Shown here one piece after another: positions 1 to 7,618 of a stretch of DNA of 64,000 nucleotides. The notes beneath the pieces were generated by a model that was given only the letters and a program-made list of their open reading frames with translations, did no database searches and had not been told where the DNA came from. Positions within the stretch are counted from its first letter, which is position 1. Every line of letters starts with the position of its first letter. The translations under genes were made by a program, and so were the position numbers. Origin of the DNA: Anaerolineae bacterium (lineage in GTDB: Bacteria > Chloroflexota > Anaerolineae > 4572-78 > J111); NCBI GenBank assembly GCA_023382535.1, contig JAHDWA010000001.1, positions 186,001 through 250,000 of the forward strand. The letters run 5' to 3'.

Positions 1-317
1 GCTTCGAAATGGTCCCCCAACAGCGTCACTCCACCGGGTACGTAAGCCATCGTCGCTACCCCTTCCAGCAATGCCGCCAGCACTTTTTTGGTATGCGGGC
101 TTCTGAACATGAGGGCGTCACCGTACTCAGCAATACATCGGGCCAAATCCGGTCGGGGCATTCTGAGGATGCGCTGCCCTGTCGCAAACTCCTGAATAAT
201 AAGATGGGCAAATTGGAGATGGCAGCGCAGAAGATGCTGGTTTATCTTTTCCTGAGTGGTATCGAACATGCGAAAATCGGTCCTGAACCCTTCGGTCCAG
301 GCCGCCTCCTTTCTCAA
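1..317 (-). CDS. Unrecognised protein, partial (runs off left edge)
   Basis: The minus frame is open from a TTG at 317 to the window edge, about 105 residues, with no stop. I prefer TTG 317 because an AAAGGA motif sits about 5 nt upstream; the next choice, ATG 269, has no nearby ribosome site. The N-terminus is soluble, slightly basic and rich in Leu/Ile helices, with no signal peptide or membrane segment. I do not recognise the family. It follows two tiny ORFs and the remains of a zinc-ribbon gene in the same orientation as the ubiquitin-like cassette at 3-10.4 kb, so it may be a distal member of that island cut off by the TnpB insertion. Function is unknown. Confidence 0.6.
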   Translation of the reverse strand, partial: MRKEAAWTEGFRTDFRMFDTTQEKINQHLLRCHLQFAHLIIQEFATGQRILRMPRPDLARCIAEYGDALMFRSPHTKKVLAALLEGVATMAYVPGGVTLLGDHFE

Positions 318-384
318 TATTTCCTTTTAAGTCTTCTCAGGGGTTTGGGCTGAAAGCCCGGGAAGTTGCCGCAGCAGCGGCATA

Positions 385-477
385 CTAAAGGTGAAACTGG
401 AAAACCATCGCCTCCAACACGTGTTGAAACGCGGAGGGAGAGGGGGAACCAATATAAGCCGCCTGCGTTTCGACCAT
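385..477 (-). CDS. Possible 30-residue small protein
   Basis: ATG at 477 is preceded by AGGAG with 6-nt spacing, the best ribosome site in this stretch. The frame gives 30 residues ending at 385 and has no recognisable motif. One base after the stop a second ATG opens an 18-codon ORF (383-327), which ends just before the TTG start of the next gene. The two could be one roughly 50-residue protein broken by a 1-nt shift, or a translationally coupled leader. No function can be given. Confidence 0.35.
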   Translation of the reverse strand: MVETQAAYIGSPSPSAFQHVLEAMVFQFHL

Positions 478-504
478 GGTTATCTCCTGGTATGAGGATA
501 TTTC

Positions 505-551
505 TTTGTCTAAACGACAAATGACCAGCGGGCCTGAACTGGTCATTTGTC
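505..551. repeat. Palindrome TTTGTC-N5-GACAAA overlapping a 13-bp hairpin
   Basis: Positions 505-521 form a 6-5-6 palindrome. Positions 516-528 and 539-551 form a perfect 13-bp inverted repeat with a 10-nt loop. No U-tract follows on either strand, so it is not a standard terminator. The half-site TTTGTC/GACAAA also occurs four times in the XRE/TnpB promoter region at 47.00-47.11 kb. That suggests an operator for a similar XRE-type repressor, here placed before the small ORF at 477. Confidence 0.5.
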
Positions 552-589
552 TAAGGGGAATCAAACAGTGTTCTGGGGTAGGTTTGGTA

Positions 590-957
590 CTACAAAATCC
601 CTACCGATTTTTCTTCGTCCTCGACCAGCCAGGCAATAATCGCTTGGGTCAAGGCCGGATTGGGATCAGGCTCGCCTTTGATACCTACTACTCTGGGTAT
701 GAGTTCCCTGAAGCGCGAACCAAAAGCCTGCGCTCTCTGGGCGCAGCCAGCGCAGAAGAACCAGACGGTGCCCCTGACTGAATGTACTTCCTCGGCTTCG
801 CAGAAGTTTTTGAGACAGAGAGGGCAGCGCCAGATGCCCCCATGACAGGCGGTTTTAGGGTGAGCCGTACTCTGGCAGGCTGCCGCAGTTTCTTCGACGG
901 TCGGATAGAATGTCTGGTATTGCTCATAGCCGGGCGCATTGTGACACTCTGCCCACT
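590..957 (-). pseudogene. 3' remnant of a zinc-ribbon protein cut by the TnpB element
   Basis: The minus frame ending at the TAG at 590-592 encodes about 120 residues with a CPLC...CAGC zinc ribbon and extra Cys/His (CHN, ACHGG), then an acidic C-terminal helix. No start codon is available in this frame. It runs straight into the 3' end of the TnpB gene, so the 5' part has been lost or displaced by that insertion. I could not find the missing N-terminus between 2640 and 2976. Orientation and position suggest it once followed the E1 gene in the cassette. Zinc-ribbon content also resembles the E1 C-terminus, but the family is unknown. Confidence 0.6.
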
Positions 958-1128
958 CTAAAGAGTGGCAGCTTCTTCTGGCACCCCTGCGTACACGCTG
1001 TCTCCCGTCTCTGCGGCGTAGCCGCGACCGTTGAGGCGCATCTTAGCGAGGGATACCAGGGGCAGTGCCAGCCCGTTGGGTCCACCGGGTTGGATTTGCG
1101 AGACTGAATCTCGCGCATGGGTGGACCC
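953..1128 (-). ncRNA. Putative omega/reRNA overlapping the 3' end of tnpB
   Basis: TnpB elements usually encode their guide scaffold in the 3' end of tnpB and the adjacent right end. Here arms 1078-1086 and 1120-1128 (GGGTCCACC/GGTGGACCC) pair over 9 bp and enclose a smaller hairpin at 1100-1112. A hairpin at 953-968 closes the element. The last about 75 codons of tnpB lie beyond the catalytic core and are low in protein-like features, consistent with selection on RNA. The guide would read into the flank below position about 945. Inferred from structure only. Confidence 0.45.
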
Positions 1129-2469
1129 CACACCTTCAGCTTTCGCCAAAGGCTTTTGGAATAAGTGCTCAAAACAACGAATAAGAAATCTAAACCCAAT
1201 ATTGACCGAAGCATTCCGGTCGGCGTTGCCTCGTTTGAGACAATTGGCGCACAGAAACAAGGGACCACCGGGCCGGTACTCCAGCGGCGCTTCTCCCTCG
1301 GCATACCGGGCCACCGGCCGATGCCCGCAGCCCGAACAATCCTGGCTGGTGAAAGCCGGAGAGACCTGGCAGGTGAGGAGGCCATCTGCCCAGGCTTTGT
1401 AGCGGGCGTATTTGACGATCCGCCCCTTCAGCCAGTAGGCCCGTTTTTCATTACTACGCCTGCTGTAGCGGCCTTTCACCGGTTTGAGTTTGCCCAGGTG
1501 TTCAAAGACCAGGATCGTCGCTCCGTGTTCGCGGGCAAAGTCCACAACCCGGCGGCTAACTCGGTGGGCCTCATTGTCTTCGATGGCCCGGATCTTGGCC
1601 CACAGCCGCTTGTTATCCTGCTCGCCTTCAGTCAGAATTCCGGTTTTGCTCCGCTTGATTGCCACCTGACCCAACAGCCGTTTCCTACGGGCGTGAAGCG
1701 AGTTGCCGCCGCGAATGAACAGCGTGGCCCCTTCCGTCCCGTCGGCCTGGAGAATGGTGCAGACCGCCTGAGCATCACCGATATTCAAATCAACACTACA
1801 CAGCCGCAACTGTGGATTAGCCTCGACTTGTTCGATCGCCTTGGCTGGCTTTTTGAACTTCTTTTCGAGTGGGGTATGCAGCCGAAAGCGACCGTTGCGT
1901 TGAACAATGACCGGACTGGCCGCTGTCCACTCCGCCCCTATCGCCTCAGCCCGCTTGGCCAGCCCCAACTTCACCCACTGCCAACTCGTGCCGCTATAGA
2001 GGCGCACCATCAAGCTGGTTTCCGTCCGTTCTTTGAACATGCCGGCATAGAACGGCACATTGAAGTTGAAGAGCCGAGGCGGAACGGGCGGGCGATGGTG
2101 AAACTGCTTGCCTTTGGCCTCGAATTTCTCTTTCTGTTTCTGCCAACGCCGGTAGTTGGAGTAAAAGGACTGGAAAGCTCCTCGCGCGGCATTGATGGCG
2201 GCTCGCCGCAGCATCGCCGGAATATCGGCTGGGATGGCGTCAACCAGTGGCCAGAGCGGGATGGGGTTGTTTTTGGTGCGGTGGGTGAGTTTTTCGGCCT
2301 GAGTGAGGGCAGCTTGGGGGTCGAGGTCGAGCAGGCCAGGGTGAGCTTGATACAACTCGAAGTAGAAGGCGACGATGCGGTTATACAGCGCCTTGGTCTC
2401 AGCATACCAGTGCGCCAGGCCGGGGCAGGCTATGATCTCGTCGCGTCGGGTTCGGATTGCCTTCGCCAC
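958..2469 (-). CDS. tnpB: TnpB, RNA-guided RuvC-like nuclease (IS200/IS605 OrfB family)
   Basis: A 503-residue TnpB. The split RuvC site is intact: Asp227 (SVDLNIGD), Glu323 (VFEHLGK) and Asp417 (NADRNAS). A zinc finger lies between the last two (Cys378, Cys381, Cys407, Cys410). This predicts an active, guide-directed DNA nuclease that favours retention of its element. The start is GTG 2469, with only a weak ribosome site; a promoter lies 118-146 nt upstream. The protein is longer than the usual about 400 residues, owing to an extended N-terminus and a C-terminal tail that overlaps the putative guide RNA. The long open frame on the opposite strand is a GC-driven shadow. Family assignment is confident; present activity is not shown. 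Confidence 0.9.
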   Translation of the reverse strand: MAKAIRTRRDEIIACPGLAHWYAETKALYNRIVAFYFELYQAHPGLLDLDPQAALTQAEKLTHRTKNNPIPLWPLVDAIPADIPAMLRRAAINAARGAFQSFYSNYRRWQKQKEKFEAKGKQFHHRPPVPPRLFNFNVPFYAGMFKERTETSLMVRLYSGTSWQWVKLGLAKRAEAIGAEWTAASPVIVQRNGRFRLHTPLEKKFKKPAKAIEQVEANPQLRLCSVDLNIGDAQAVCTILQADGTEGATLFIRGGNSLHARRKRLLGQVAIKRSKTGILTEGEQDNKRLWAKIRAIEDNEAHRVSRRVVDFAREHGATILVFEHLGKLKPVKGRYSRRSNEKRAYWLKGRIVKYARYKAWADGLLTCQVSPAFTSQDCSGCGHRPVARYAEGEAPLEYRPGGPLFLCANCLKRGNADRNASVNIGFRFLIRCFEHLFQKPLAKAEGVGSTHARDSVSQIQPGGPNGLALPLVSLAKMRLNGRGYAAETGDSVYAGVPEEAATL

Positions 2470-2586
2470 TTAAAAAGTCCCTCTGGAAGATGGCTCAATA
2501 GATGGCGACACCAAAGAGACGCCCCACCAAGTCGGGACAACAGGATCGCCCCCAGCCAGGCTTTGAGCACCTTAGTGTCGCCGTCT

Positions 2587-2615
2587 ATTTTACTACAGAA
2601 CAAATGTTCGGTCAA
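2587..2615 (-). promoter_or_regulatory. tnpB promoter with a LexA-like GAAC-N4-GTTC box
   Basis: On the minus strand TTGACC (2615-2610) and TAAAAT (2592-2587) are 17 nt apart. The spacer contains the palindrome GAACATTTGTTC (2609-2598), which matches the Gram-positive SOS box core GAAC-N4-GTTC. A repressor bound there would block RNA polymerase. Downstream, 2500-2585 can fold into a long hairpin (GGCGACAC arms) before the GTG start. LexA control is inference. Confidence 0.55.
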
Positions 2616-2933
2616 TTTCTGGACCAAATTGGCTAAAGGCTCTCCTGAGTTTACCGAAGGGCCGATAGAAAAAAACTCGCCTATCTAGTGCGCTTCGCCT
2701 GAGCGCCTCGCCTCCCCCTGAGGGACCCCTTGGGGGACCCGGCCTAAAGGCCGGTAGCTTGCGGCGGGTTGGGATTTGGTCAGAATTTTGCAGCGTTTCT
2801 TTTTTCGTTGTTTCTGAGGTTTCCTGAGAGTTCCTTTTCCATTGATAGCGAAAATATAGTTAAATCTCTGGAAGATAGTGATAAGGTTATTTTTTCGACC
2901 TCGTAGGAAACGAGATGGCGGGGAATAGGGAAT

Positions 2934-2964
2934 GACTTGGTCGAGGAGATTCCCCGACCAAGTC
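2934..2964. repeat. 10-bp inverted repeat after the E1 gene
   Basis: GACTTGGTCG (2934-2943) and CGACCAAGTC (2955-2964) form a perfect hairpin with an 11-nt loop just downstream of the E1 stop codon. No T-run follows on the minus strand, so it would be at best an atypical terminator. The rest of 2620-2930 shows no protein-coding pattern: it holds the element hairpin, an AT-rich stretch and a 20-codon ORF without a ribosome site. Confidence 0.45.
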
Positions 2965-2976
2965 AGGGGGAGGTCG

Positions 2977-4416
2977 CTATCCGGCCTCGGTCAGGACTTC
3001 TACTGGCTCCAGAGCCGCTTCCACTGAGACGAGTTCGGACCGGCGCTCCTCCGGGATAACATGACGCCAGCCACAACTGCGACAGATCAATCCAGGAACA
3101 ACCTCTTCGATGGCGCCTTCCTGGACGCTCACCTGCCCCACCACAACCTCATTACCGCAGTGGAGACACCCCTCTTCTCGCCACCCGCATCCCTCCTGGT
3201 TGCAGAATCGAACGCGGATGAGGACGCCGTGACGGGTGGTTTCACCGGCGATAATGAGACCCTGCCCGCATTGCGGACAAATGTCCACGCCTAGCTCCAA
3301 TCCATCCTCAGTAGCCTGCTCGATTTCTGCCGCTGTCGCAGGCGCTGGTGGTGGTGGGGCTGGTTGGGCCGGTGCAGCAACGGAGATGGGCCTCAGAATC
3401 AGCAATTGTTGGGGCGCTGGCATCGGCGGCTTGAGGATACGTCCGCCGTTAATGGGGAGATTGCGCATCATGACCTCGGCCTCCAGGTTGACGTACGTCG
3501 TAATAATGTCCAGGTCCTTGTGCTGCAGGAGACGATACAGATACACACCGATGAGATTGGCCATGAACCGATTGATCATGGCGCTCTGCTCTTCCCTCAA
3601 GGTCAAGTCAGCGCAACTCAAATCCATTTCTTCAACGGGTCGTTCTCGGGGTTGGATCAAGGTCGGGTCTTGCACATGCGGCAGGGGCACTCCCACACAA
3701 AACTTAAAGGGGGAGAGCAGGATCTCCGGGTCTAAACTATTTCCGATCCGCACCTGACCGCTCACTCTCTCGTTGCCGGCGTCGATCCACCAGTATCGAA
3801 TCGTGTCATCACGCCAGACCCTACTCTTACCGTTCAGCCGTTCGGCGAGCGCCTCTGCAATCTCGCGGCGGGTCTGGTTGTTGTCCACCGCCCCGACAAT
3901 AATCATGAGCGTATGGCTCCGGGTCTGGGCGGGCTTGCACAAGTCAAGCATTGTCGAAGAGAACCGTCTGGTGAGAGGCAGAATATTCAGGCCAAAGGCT
4001 AAATTAAAGCGCCAGGCCAGGGTCTTAGCCTTATACTGCCCAATTTCGGCTTCGCAGAAGTTTTGCCTGACCAGGTTCTTGCGTTCCACCTGGTCTGGAT
4101 CGATGAAGTAGAGACGCATATCCAGGCCGTTCTGTTTGGCCCAGTCGCCGAATTGCGCCAGGATGTGAGCGGCAAACGATCCGGTCCCGCCGCAGCCAAT
4201 CAGCAGGATAACCACTTCACTGGGGTTACCGATATTAACCCTGTATCGCTTCTTCATCTCCAGCCGCTGGATGGTTCCGGCGAGCGCGGGGGTGACATAC
4301 TTTTTTAGCCCGCCAGCGATCTGGTCTCGCCACTTAGTGGTGTAGAAGAGATAAAGTTCCTTAAGATAGGTCAAAGACCGGCTTAACCAGGCCGGCACTG
4401 AAAAGTTATTCATCAT
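2977..4416 (-). CDS. E1-like ThiF-family adenylyltransferase with C-terminal zinc ribbons (PRTRC-type)
   Basis: About 479 residues. A ThiF/E1 Rossmann domain starts near residue 70 with the nucleotide loop GCGGTG, followed by the IDPDQVERKNLVRQNF signature, which activates a ubiquitin-like C-terminus as its acyl-adenylate. After a Pro/Ala-rich linker (about residues 345-365) come several CxxC pairs (CPQC, CNQEGC, CLHC, CRSC), i.e. two or more zinc ribbons not found in the usual shorter PRTRC ThiF protein. ATG 4416 is chosen because GGAGG lies 6 nt upstream. It is the last intact gene of the operon, 12 nt after the JAB gene, and is predicted to pass the Ubl domain (6995-7618) to the E2-like protein. 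E1 fold is confident; the target is unknown. Confidence 0.85.
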   Translation of the reverse strand: MMNNFSVPAWLSRSLTYLKELYLFYTTKWRDQIAGGLKKYVTPALAGTIQRLEMKKRYRVNIGNPSEVVILLIGCGGTGSFAAHILAQFGDWAKQNGLDMRLYFIDPDQVERKNLVRQNFCEAEIGQYKAKTLAWRFNLAFGLNILPLTRRFSSTMLDLCKPAQTRSHTLMIIVGAVDNNQTRREIAEALAERLNGKSRVWRDDTIRYWWIDAGNERVSGQVRIGNSLDPEILLSPFKFCVGVPLPHVQDPTLIQPRERPVEEMDLSCADLTLREEQSAMINRFMANLIGVYLYRLLQHKDLDIITTYVNLEAEVMMRNLPINGGRILKPPMPAPQQLLILRPISVAAPAQPAPPPPAPATAAEIEQATEDGLELGVDICPQCGQGLIIAGETTRHGVLIRVRFCNQEGCGWREEGCLHCGNEVVVGQVSVQEGAIEEVVPGLICRSCGWRHVIPEERRSELVSVEAALEPVEVLTEAG

Positions 4417-4428
4417 CAAAATCCTCCT

Positions 4429-5163
4429 CTAAAACCATGGCATTGCATTCAAAATCTGTTGAAACCACCTTTGACCGTCCACATGGTGCTGCTGTCGAGA
4501 CCCCGCAGCCAGGTCCTCTTGGGCCAGCCGGAAGGCATGGTCCATACCTGTAGGGTTGAAATAGGTTTCTATAAACGGTTCAATTTCATTAAAGATGCAC
4601 TGCGCCGGCACGTTATAAAGCCAATGCCCATACATGCCCATGCGCAAAACAAGCTCGGGATTAGAACGGTCCACATGCCCCATTACGGCATAAAACCGGG
4701 CGCCCTGTTCGTCCCCGTCATCTTTATCCGAAAAGAAGGCAGGCATGATGTTGTGCGAATGGACATCCAGGACGATGTTGAAGGGGTCATCGTCAAAATA
4801 ACCGACCCTCATCGCCCCCTGCCGTTGCTGGGGCGTGGTGACGTACCATTTATTGTCCCGAGACCTGAAGTGATACATAAATTCGAGGTTCGGGTTGGTG
4901 CGGGCATCGTCAAGTACCCACCGTAACAGGTCTCCCGGTATGGCTGGATACTTGAACCGTATGGGCTGAAGGGGATACTCTTGCAGGCCCAGGCCAACGA
5001 GTTCGGTTCCTATTGGCTCCAGCAGAGCATCTACAGAGGCGTGCAGGCTTTCGATCCGCTTGATAATCCCCTGGGCAGCCAACACATAATCGTAATTCCT
5101 GGTAGGGCGGCTCAGGGGCATTCCTTGATAAAGGTATATAGGCTGAAGATGTTCAGCTAGCAT
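4429..5163 (-). CDS. JAB/JAMM metalloprotease (PRTRC protein A-like)
   Basis: 244 residues. The JAMM zinc motif is complete: His135-x-His137, seven residues, Ser145-x2-Asp148 (HSHN...FFSDKD). JAB peptidases in such cassettes cut ubiquitin-like proteins after a glycine, either to mature them or to remove them from targets. The Ubl protein here has 87 residues after its Gly120, so a processing protease is what the system would need. The start ATG 5163 overlaps the E2 stop by 11 nt and has GGGAG upstream, showing translational coupling. No signal peptide; cytoplasmic. Best fit is the PRTRC A / prokaryotic JAB family, assigned from the motif and the neighbours. Confidence 0.8.
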   Translation of the reverse strand: MLAEHLQPIYLYQGMPLSRPTRNYDYVLAAQGIIKRIESLHASVDALLEPIGTELVGLGLQEYPLQPIRFKYPAIPGDLLRWVLDDARTNPNLEFMYHFRSRDNKWYVTTPQQRQGAMRVGYFDDDPFNIVLDVHSHNIMPAFFSDKDDGDEQGARFYAVMGHVDRSNPELVLRMGMYGHWLYNVPAQCIFNEIEPFIETYFNPTGMDHAFRLAQEDLAAGSRQQHHVDGQRWFQQILNAMPWF

Positions 5164-5908
5164 CGATAAGTCTCCCGAGAGTTAATTTGGTCTCAACCAG
5201 GTCGTCGAGAGGGTATTCTTCAGCATTGATCTGATTCAACACCCGCCATTGCTCAACGACAGATTTGGGGTAAGCGATGCTTTTTCCGTCCGACAGGTCC
5301 TGGTTAAATTTAGATGAGAAGAAAACATCAACGGCTTGCCAGATGGCAGCGCAGCTGGCGCGCGGAAATGGCGCATTGCCTCGACAGACTCCTTCGTGGA
5401 TGTTGGGACAGGGGGCCGCGAAAAGGGGGACGGAAGGCGTCACCGGAGGTTCTTTGACCGCCCAGAGATTGTAGTTAAAATCGTAACCGACAAAGACTAA
5501 CCCGGGCAAGGGGACTCGCCAGGCTTGCGGTTCATTCCGCATCGTTACTAAACGAGGGCCAGGCGGGATATAGATGGCCAACCGATCCAGTCCCCCTTTT
5601 TTGCTCCAGAATAAACATCTTTCCGGCAGGAGACCGGAGTTAAGATCAAATCCGCCGATGGCAGCTGCCGTTTCGGTCGGATTGACCAGGAAGCGCTCTG
5701 TAACTTCGCCATCCCGGTATTTGGTGAAGATGATAAAATCTGTGAACATGTCAAAGCGACAGACGAGCCTGGCGTAATCGGCATCGTCCCATTTAATGTC
5801 GGGAAAGATAAGCTGGGGTAGAATAACTCCCCCTTGCCCATTGACGCCCTGGGTCAAAGGCAGGGTCAGGCTGAAAAGAGGGGTATGACCATTATTTGTA
5901 TCACTCAT
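5153..5908 (-). CDS. E2-like protein, prokaryotic E2 family D (PRTRC protein B-like)
   Basis: 251 residues, no membrane segment. The central part has the WRVPLPGLVFVGYD beta-strand pattern and a later Cys-rich turn (CPNIHEGVC-RGNAPFPRAS) followed by a helix with WQAVDVFFSSKF. This layout matches PRTRC protein B, which comparative work has placed in the E2 fold (family D). One of the two cysteines in the turn would carry the Ubl thioester. It sits between the unknown 299-residue gene and the JAB gene, overlapping the latter. The assignment rests on pattern and synteny with E1, JAB and Ubl, so it is less certain than for E1 or JAB. A profile search against PF14460 would settle it. Confidence 0.65.
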   Translation of the reverse strand: MSDTNNGHTPLFSLTLPLTQGVNGQGGVILPQLIFPDIKWDDADYARLVCRFDMFTDFIIFTKYRDGEVTERFLVNPTETAAAIGGFDLNSGLLPERCLFWSKKGGLDRLAIYIPPGPRLVTMRNEPQAWRVPLPGLVFVGYDFNYNLWAVKEPPVTPSVPLFAAPCPNIHEGVCRGNAPFPRASCAAIWQAVDVFFSSKFNQDLSDGKSIAYPKSVVEQWRVLNQINAEEYPLDDLVETKLTLGRLIDAS

Positions 5909-6146
5909 AAGATTAACCTCTCTAAAAATTGGATAAGGTAAGGCGCGGTTACTTCGTCGATAACCGCCATTGTCAACTTTGAAGAAGGGTAACTTCTCCG
6001 GGCAGGGTGCCCTTGGTCAGAGAAGGGGATGAGGGGAGGACCTGGGTTGACATCCCCTCAGCCGAGGGGTGTCCTATAGAAGGACATCAAATTCGGGGTC
6101 TACGGCGACACATCTTGCTGCACCAAAAATGGGACCGGTGCATCAT

Positions 6147-7046
6147 TCACCAGTCGAGTTCATCGCAAGAACTCCCTTCCATCAGAAAACTGGCCAGGAG
6201 AGAAAGCCGCGACGTGTCCGCCTCGTACCAGCGCATGAGTTTATTGAACTGCGTGATAACCGGTTTGGCCCGCGTCCAGGACGATTTGAGAACCACCAGA
6301 TCATTGTCCCAGCTAAACCACGGCCCCTCCCGCTGGTTGAAGCGGTGATCCAGGATGATATTACGAGTGGTATGGCAGGCCCAGCGGGCCAGTTCAGGGA
6401 GCCACTTGACCGATGGATTGAAGTCGCCCGGATTTTCCTCGATGGTGCGCAGGAGCGCCCATGCAGCGGCCCGATCGTGGTTCGTCCAACTTTCCAACCC
6501 GTCATAAATTTCGGCTTTAGCCAGGATATCGGCGCTGGCGACAGGGGCGTTCTCGTCGAGCAGCACATGCATCAAGTGCATCGGCGGAAACATCAGGAGT
6601 TTGTTCTGATCGAAACCGTACAACTTGACGGGAATATAACTGAGGAAGGCAGCCAGGCGGCGTCCCCGGTCTTCCATGCGCTTTTTTAGCCAGTAGGCCC
6701 AGCAGAGGTCCAGCAGTTCCCAGTCAATATCGAACCAGTCTGCTTCAGCCACCCGGTTAAGGAGGTGAGCCATAATCCCCCACCAGCCCAGCCGGTTAAT
6801 CATGGCTGGGCTCGAACAGCGGGCGACCTCGTTGGGGAAGTGCGTTTCCAACAAGGTCAGGGCGGTGATGGTGCGGTCGTAATGGTGGAGGAGTGAGATA
6901 ATTCCCCTAAAGCTAACCGGGCGAGTACGCCTCAGGATTTCCCATGGCTTTAATTCGGAAAAGGGTGGCGGTCCCTTGGCTGCCTCTTCCGGGTCTAGAA
7001 ACCCAGCGGGGCTGCGGGAGAGGGGACACTCTTGAGAGACAAACAT
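6147..7046 (-). CDS. Unrecognised 299-residue cassette protein
   Basis: A soluble, Trp-rich, largely helical protein with no motif I recognise. ATG 7046 lies inside the Ubl gene (52-nt overlap) and has AAAGGA 8 nt upstream, so the overlap looks real and the two are coupled. Its place between the Ubl and E2-like genes resembles the uncharacterised PRTRC proteins E/F, but I cannot show homology. A 238-nt gap with no ORF separates it from the E2-like gene. Confidence 0.75.
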   Translation of the reverse strand: MFVSQECPLSRSPAGFLDPEEAAKGPPPFSELKPWEILRRTRPVSFRGIISLLHHYDRTITALTLLETHFPNEVARCSSPAMINRLGWWGIMAHLLNRVAEADWFDIDWELLDLCWAYWLKKRMEDRGRRLAAFLSYIPVKLYGFDQNKLLMFPPMHLMHVLLDENAPVASADILAKAEIYDGLESWTNHDRAAAWALLRTIEENPGDFNPSVKWLPELARWACHTTRNIILDHRFNQREGPWFSWDNDLVVLKSSWTRAKPVITQFNKLMRWYEADTSRLSLLASFLMEGSSCDELDW

Positions 7047-7618
7047 CGCTGTATCATCCTTTGGGTCTGATCCATATAGAGTTCGGCCTCGCGAACAGCC
7101 ACTTCTATTTCGCTGGTCATGTCCAGCAGGACTCCGCCGTTAAGCTGACCGACCTTATCGAGCTGCATCAACTTGTCTAACAAGACGGTGGCTCGCACGT
7201 TAAAGGGATGCAAGGTGGTACAGAAAGCCCAACCCAGTGCCTCCGCCGTAAGTCCTGCCCCTTTTTCTCCGCTCACCTTGACAAAGGTGATCTCTTCGAT
7301 GCCCTGCTCCGGGATGAAGCGAGTCCGCCAGGTGCCATTTTTGAGTTCCGGAAAGGAGTTTGCCAGGCTTTCCATCACCTGCTGAGTCGTATATTCGGCG
7401 CCAGGATCACCGTACTCTACGCTGTCGTAGATAAACTTCCGACTCCATTGAGGCATATCATTCAACGGTTGTCCGGTTCCGCCATTCGGAGCAGGCTGCT
7501 GTCCCGGCAGGCTATGGGGAATCTGGTAAGGCTGCTGAGGGGGGACGCCTGGCACGACGACGCTCCCGCCAGCGGGTTGGGGCTGCTGAGCAGCAAAAAA
7601 GTTGTTTTGTGCAGTCAT
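6995..7618 (-). CDS. Ubiquitin-like (PRTRC protein C-type) domain embedded in a 207-residue protein
   Basis: Residues 1-55 are a Gln/Pro/Gly-rich disordered leader. Residues 59-120 match the PRTRC protein C pattern: Arg-x-Phe-x-Tyr opening, a GDPG turn, a QQVMESLANSFPEL helix and a closing SGEKG that corresponds to the family's terminal GTKG. PRTRC C is a small beta-grasp ubiquitin-like protein of about 70 residues. Here the glycine is followed by 87 more residues that are mostly helical. The gene overlaps the methyltransferase stop by 4 nt (ATGA) and has GGAGA upstream. It is predicted to be the modifier activated by the E1 at 2977-4416, perhaps after JAB cleavage at Gly120. The domain match is by eye. 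Confidence 0.7.
   Translation of the reverse strand: MTAQNNFFAAQQPQPAGGSVVVPGVPPQQPYQIPHSLPGQQPAPNGGTGQPLNDMPQWSRKFIYDSVEYGDPGAEYTTQQVMESLANSFPELKNGTWRTRFIPEQGIEEITFVKVSGEKGAGLTAEALGWAFCTTLHPFNVRATVLLDKLMQLDKVGQLNGGVLLDMTSEIEVAVREAELYMDQTQRMIQRCLSLKSVPSPAAPLGF

Larger units (their letters stand above)
945..2760 (-). mobile_element. IS200/IS605-type TnpB-only element (limits approximate)
   Basis: The unit consists of a tnpB gene on the minus strand, a terminal hairpin at its 3' side (953-968, CCACTC/GAGTGG) and a perfect hairpin at its 5' side (2739-2754, CCGGCC-TAAA-GGCCGG) among further GC-rich inverted repeats. No tnpA (Y1 or serine recombinase) is present, so the element is non-autonomous. 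The exact ends are not determined, because the gene it disrupts cannot be reassembled across it. It lies between the E1 gene and the rest of the island. Confidence 0.5.

Noticed and set aside
1165..2688. 507-codon open frame on the plus strand
   Set aside because: It lies antisense to tnpB, has no ribosome site and reads as low-information sequence, while the minus frame shows intact RuvC motifs.
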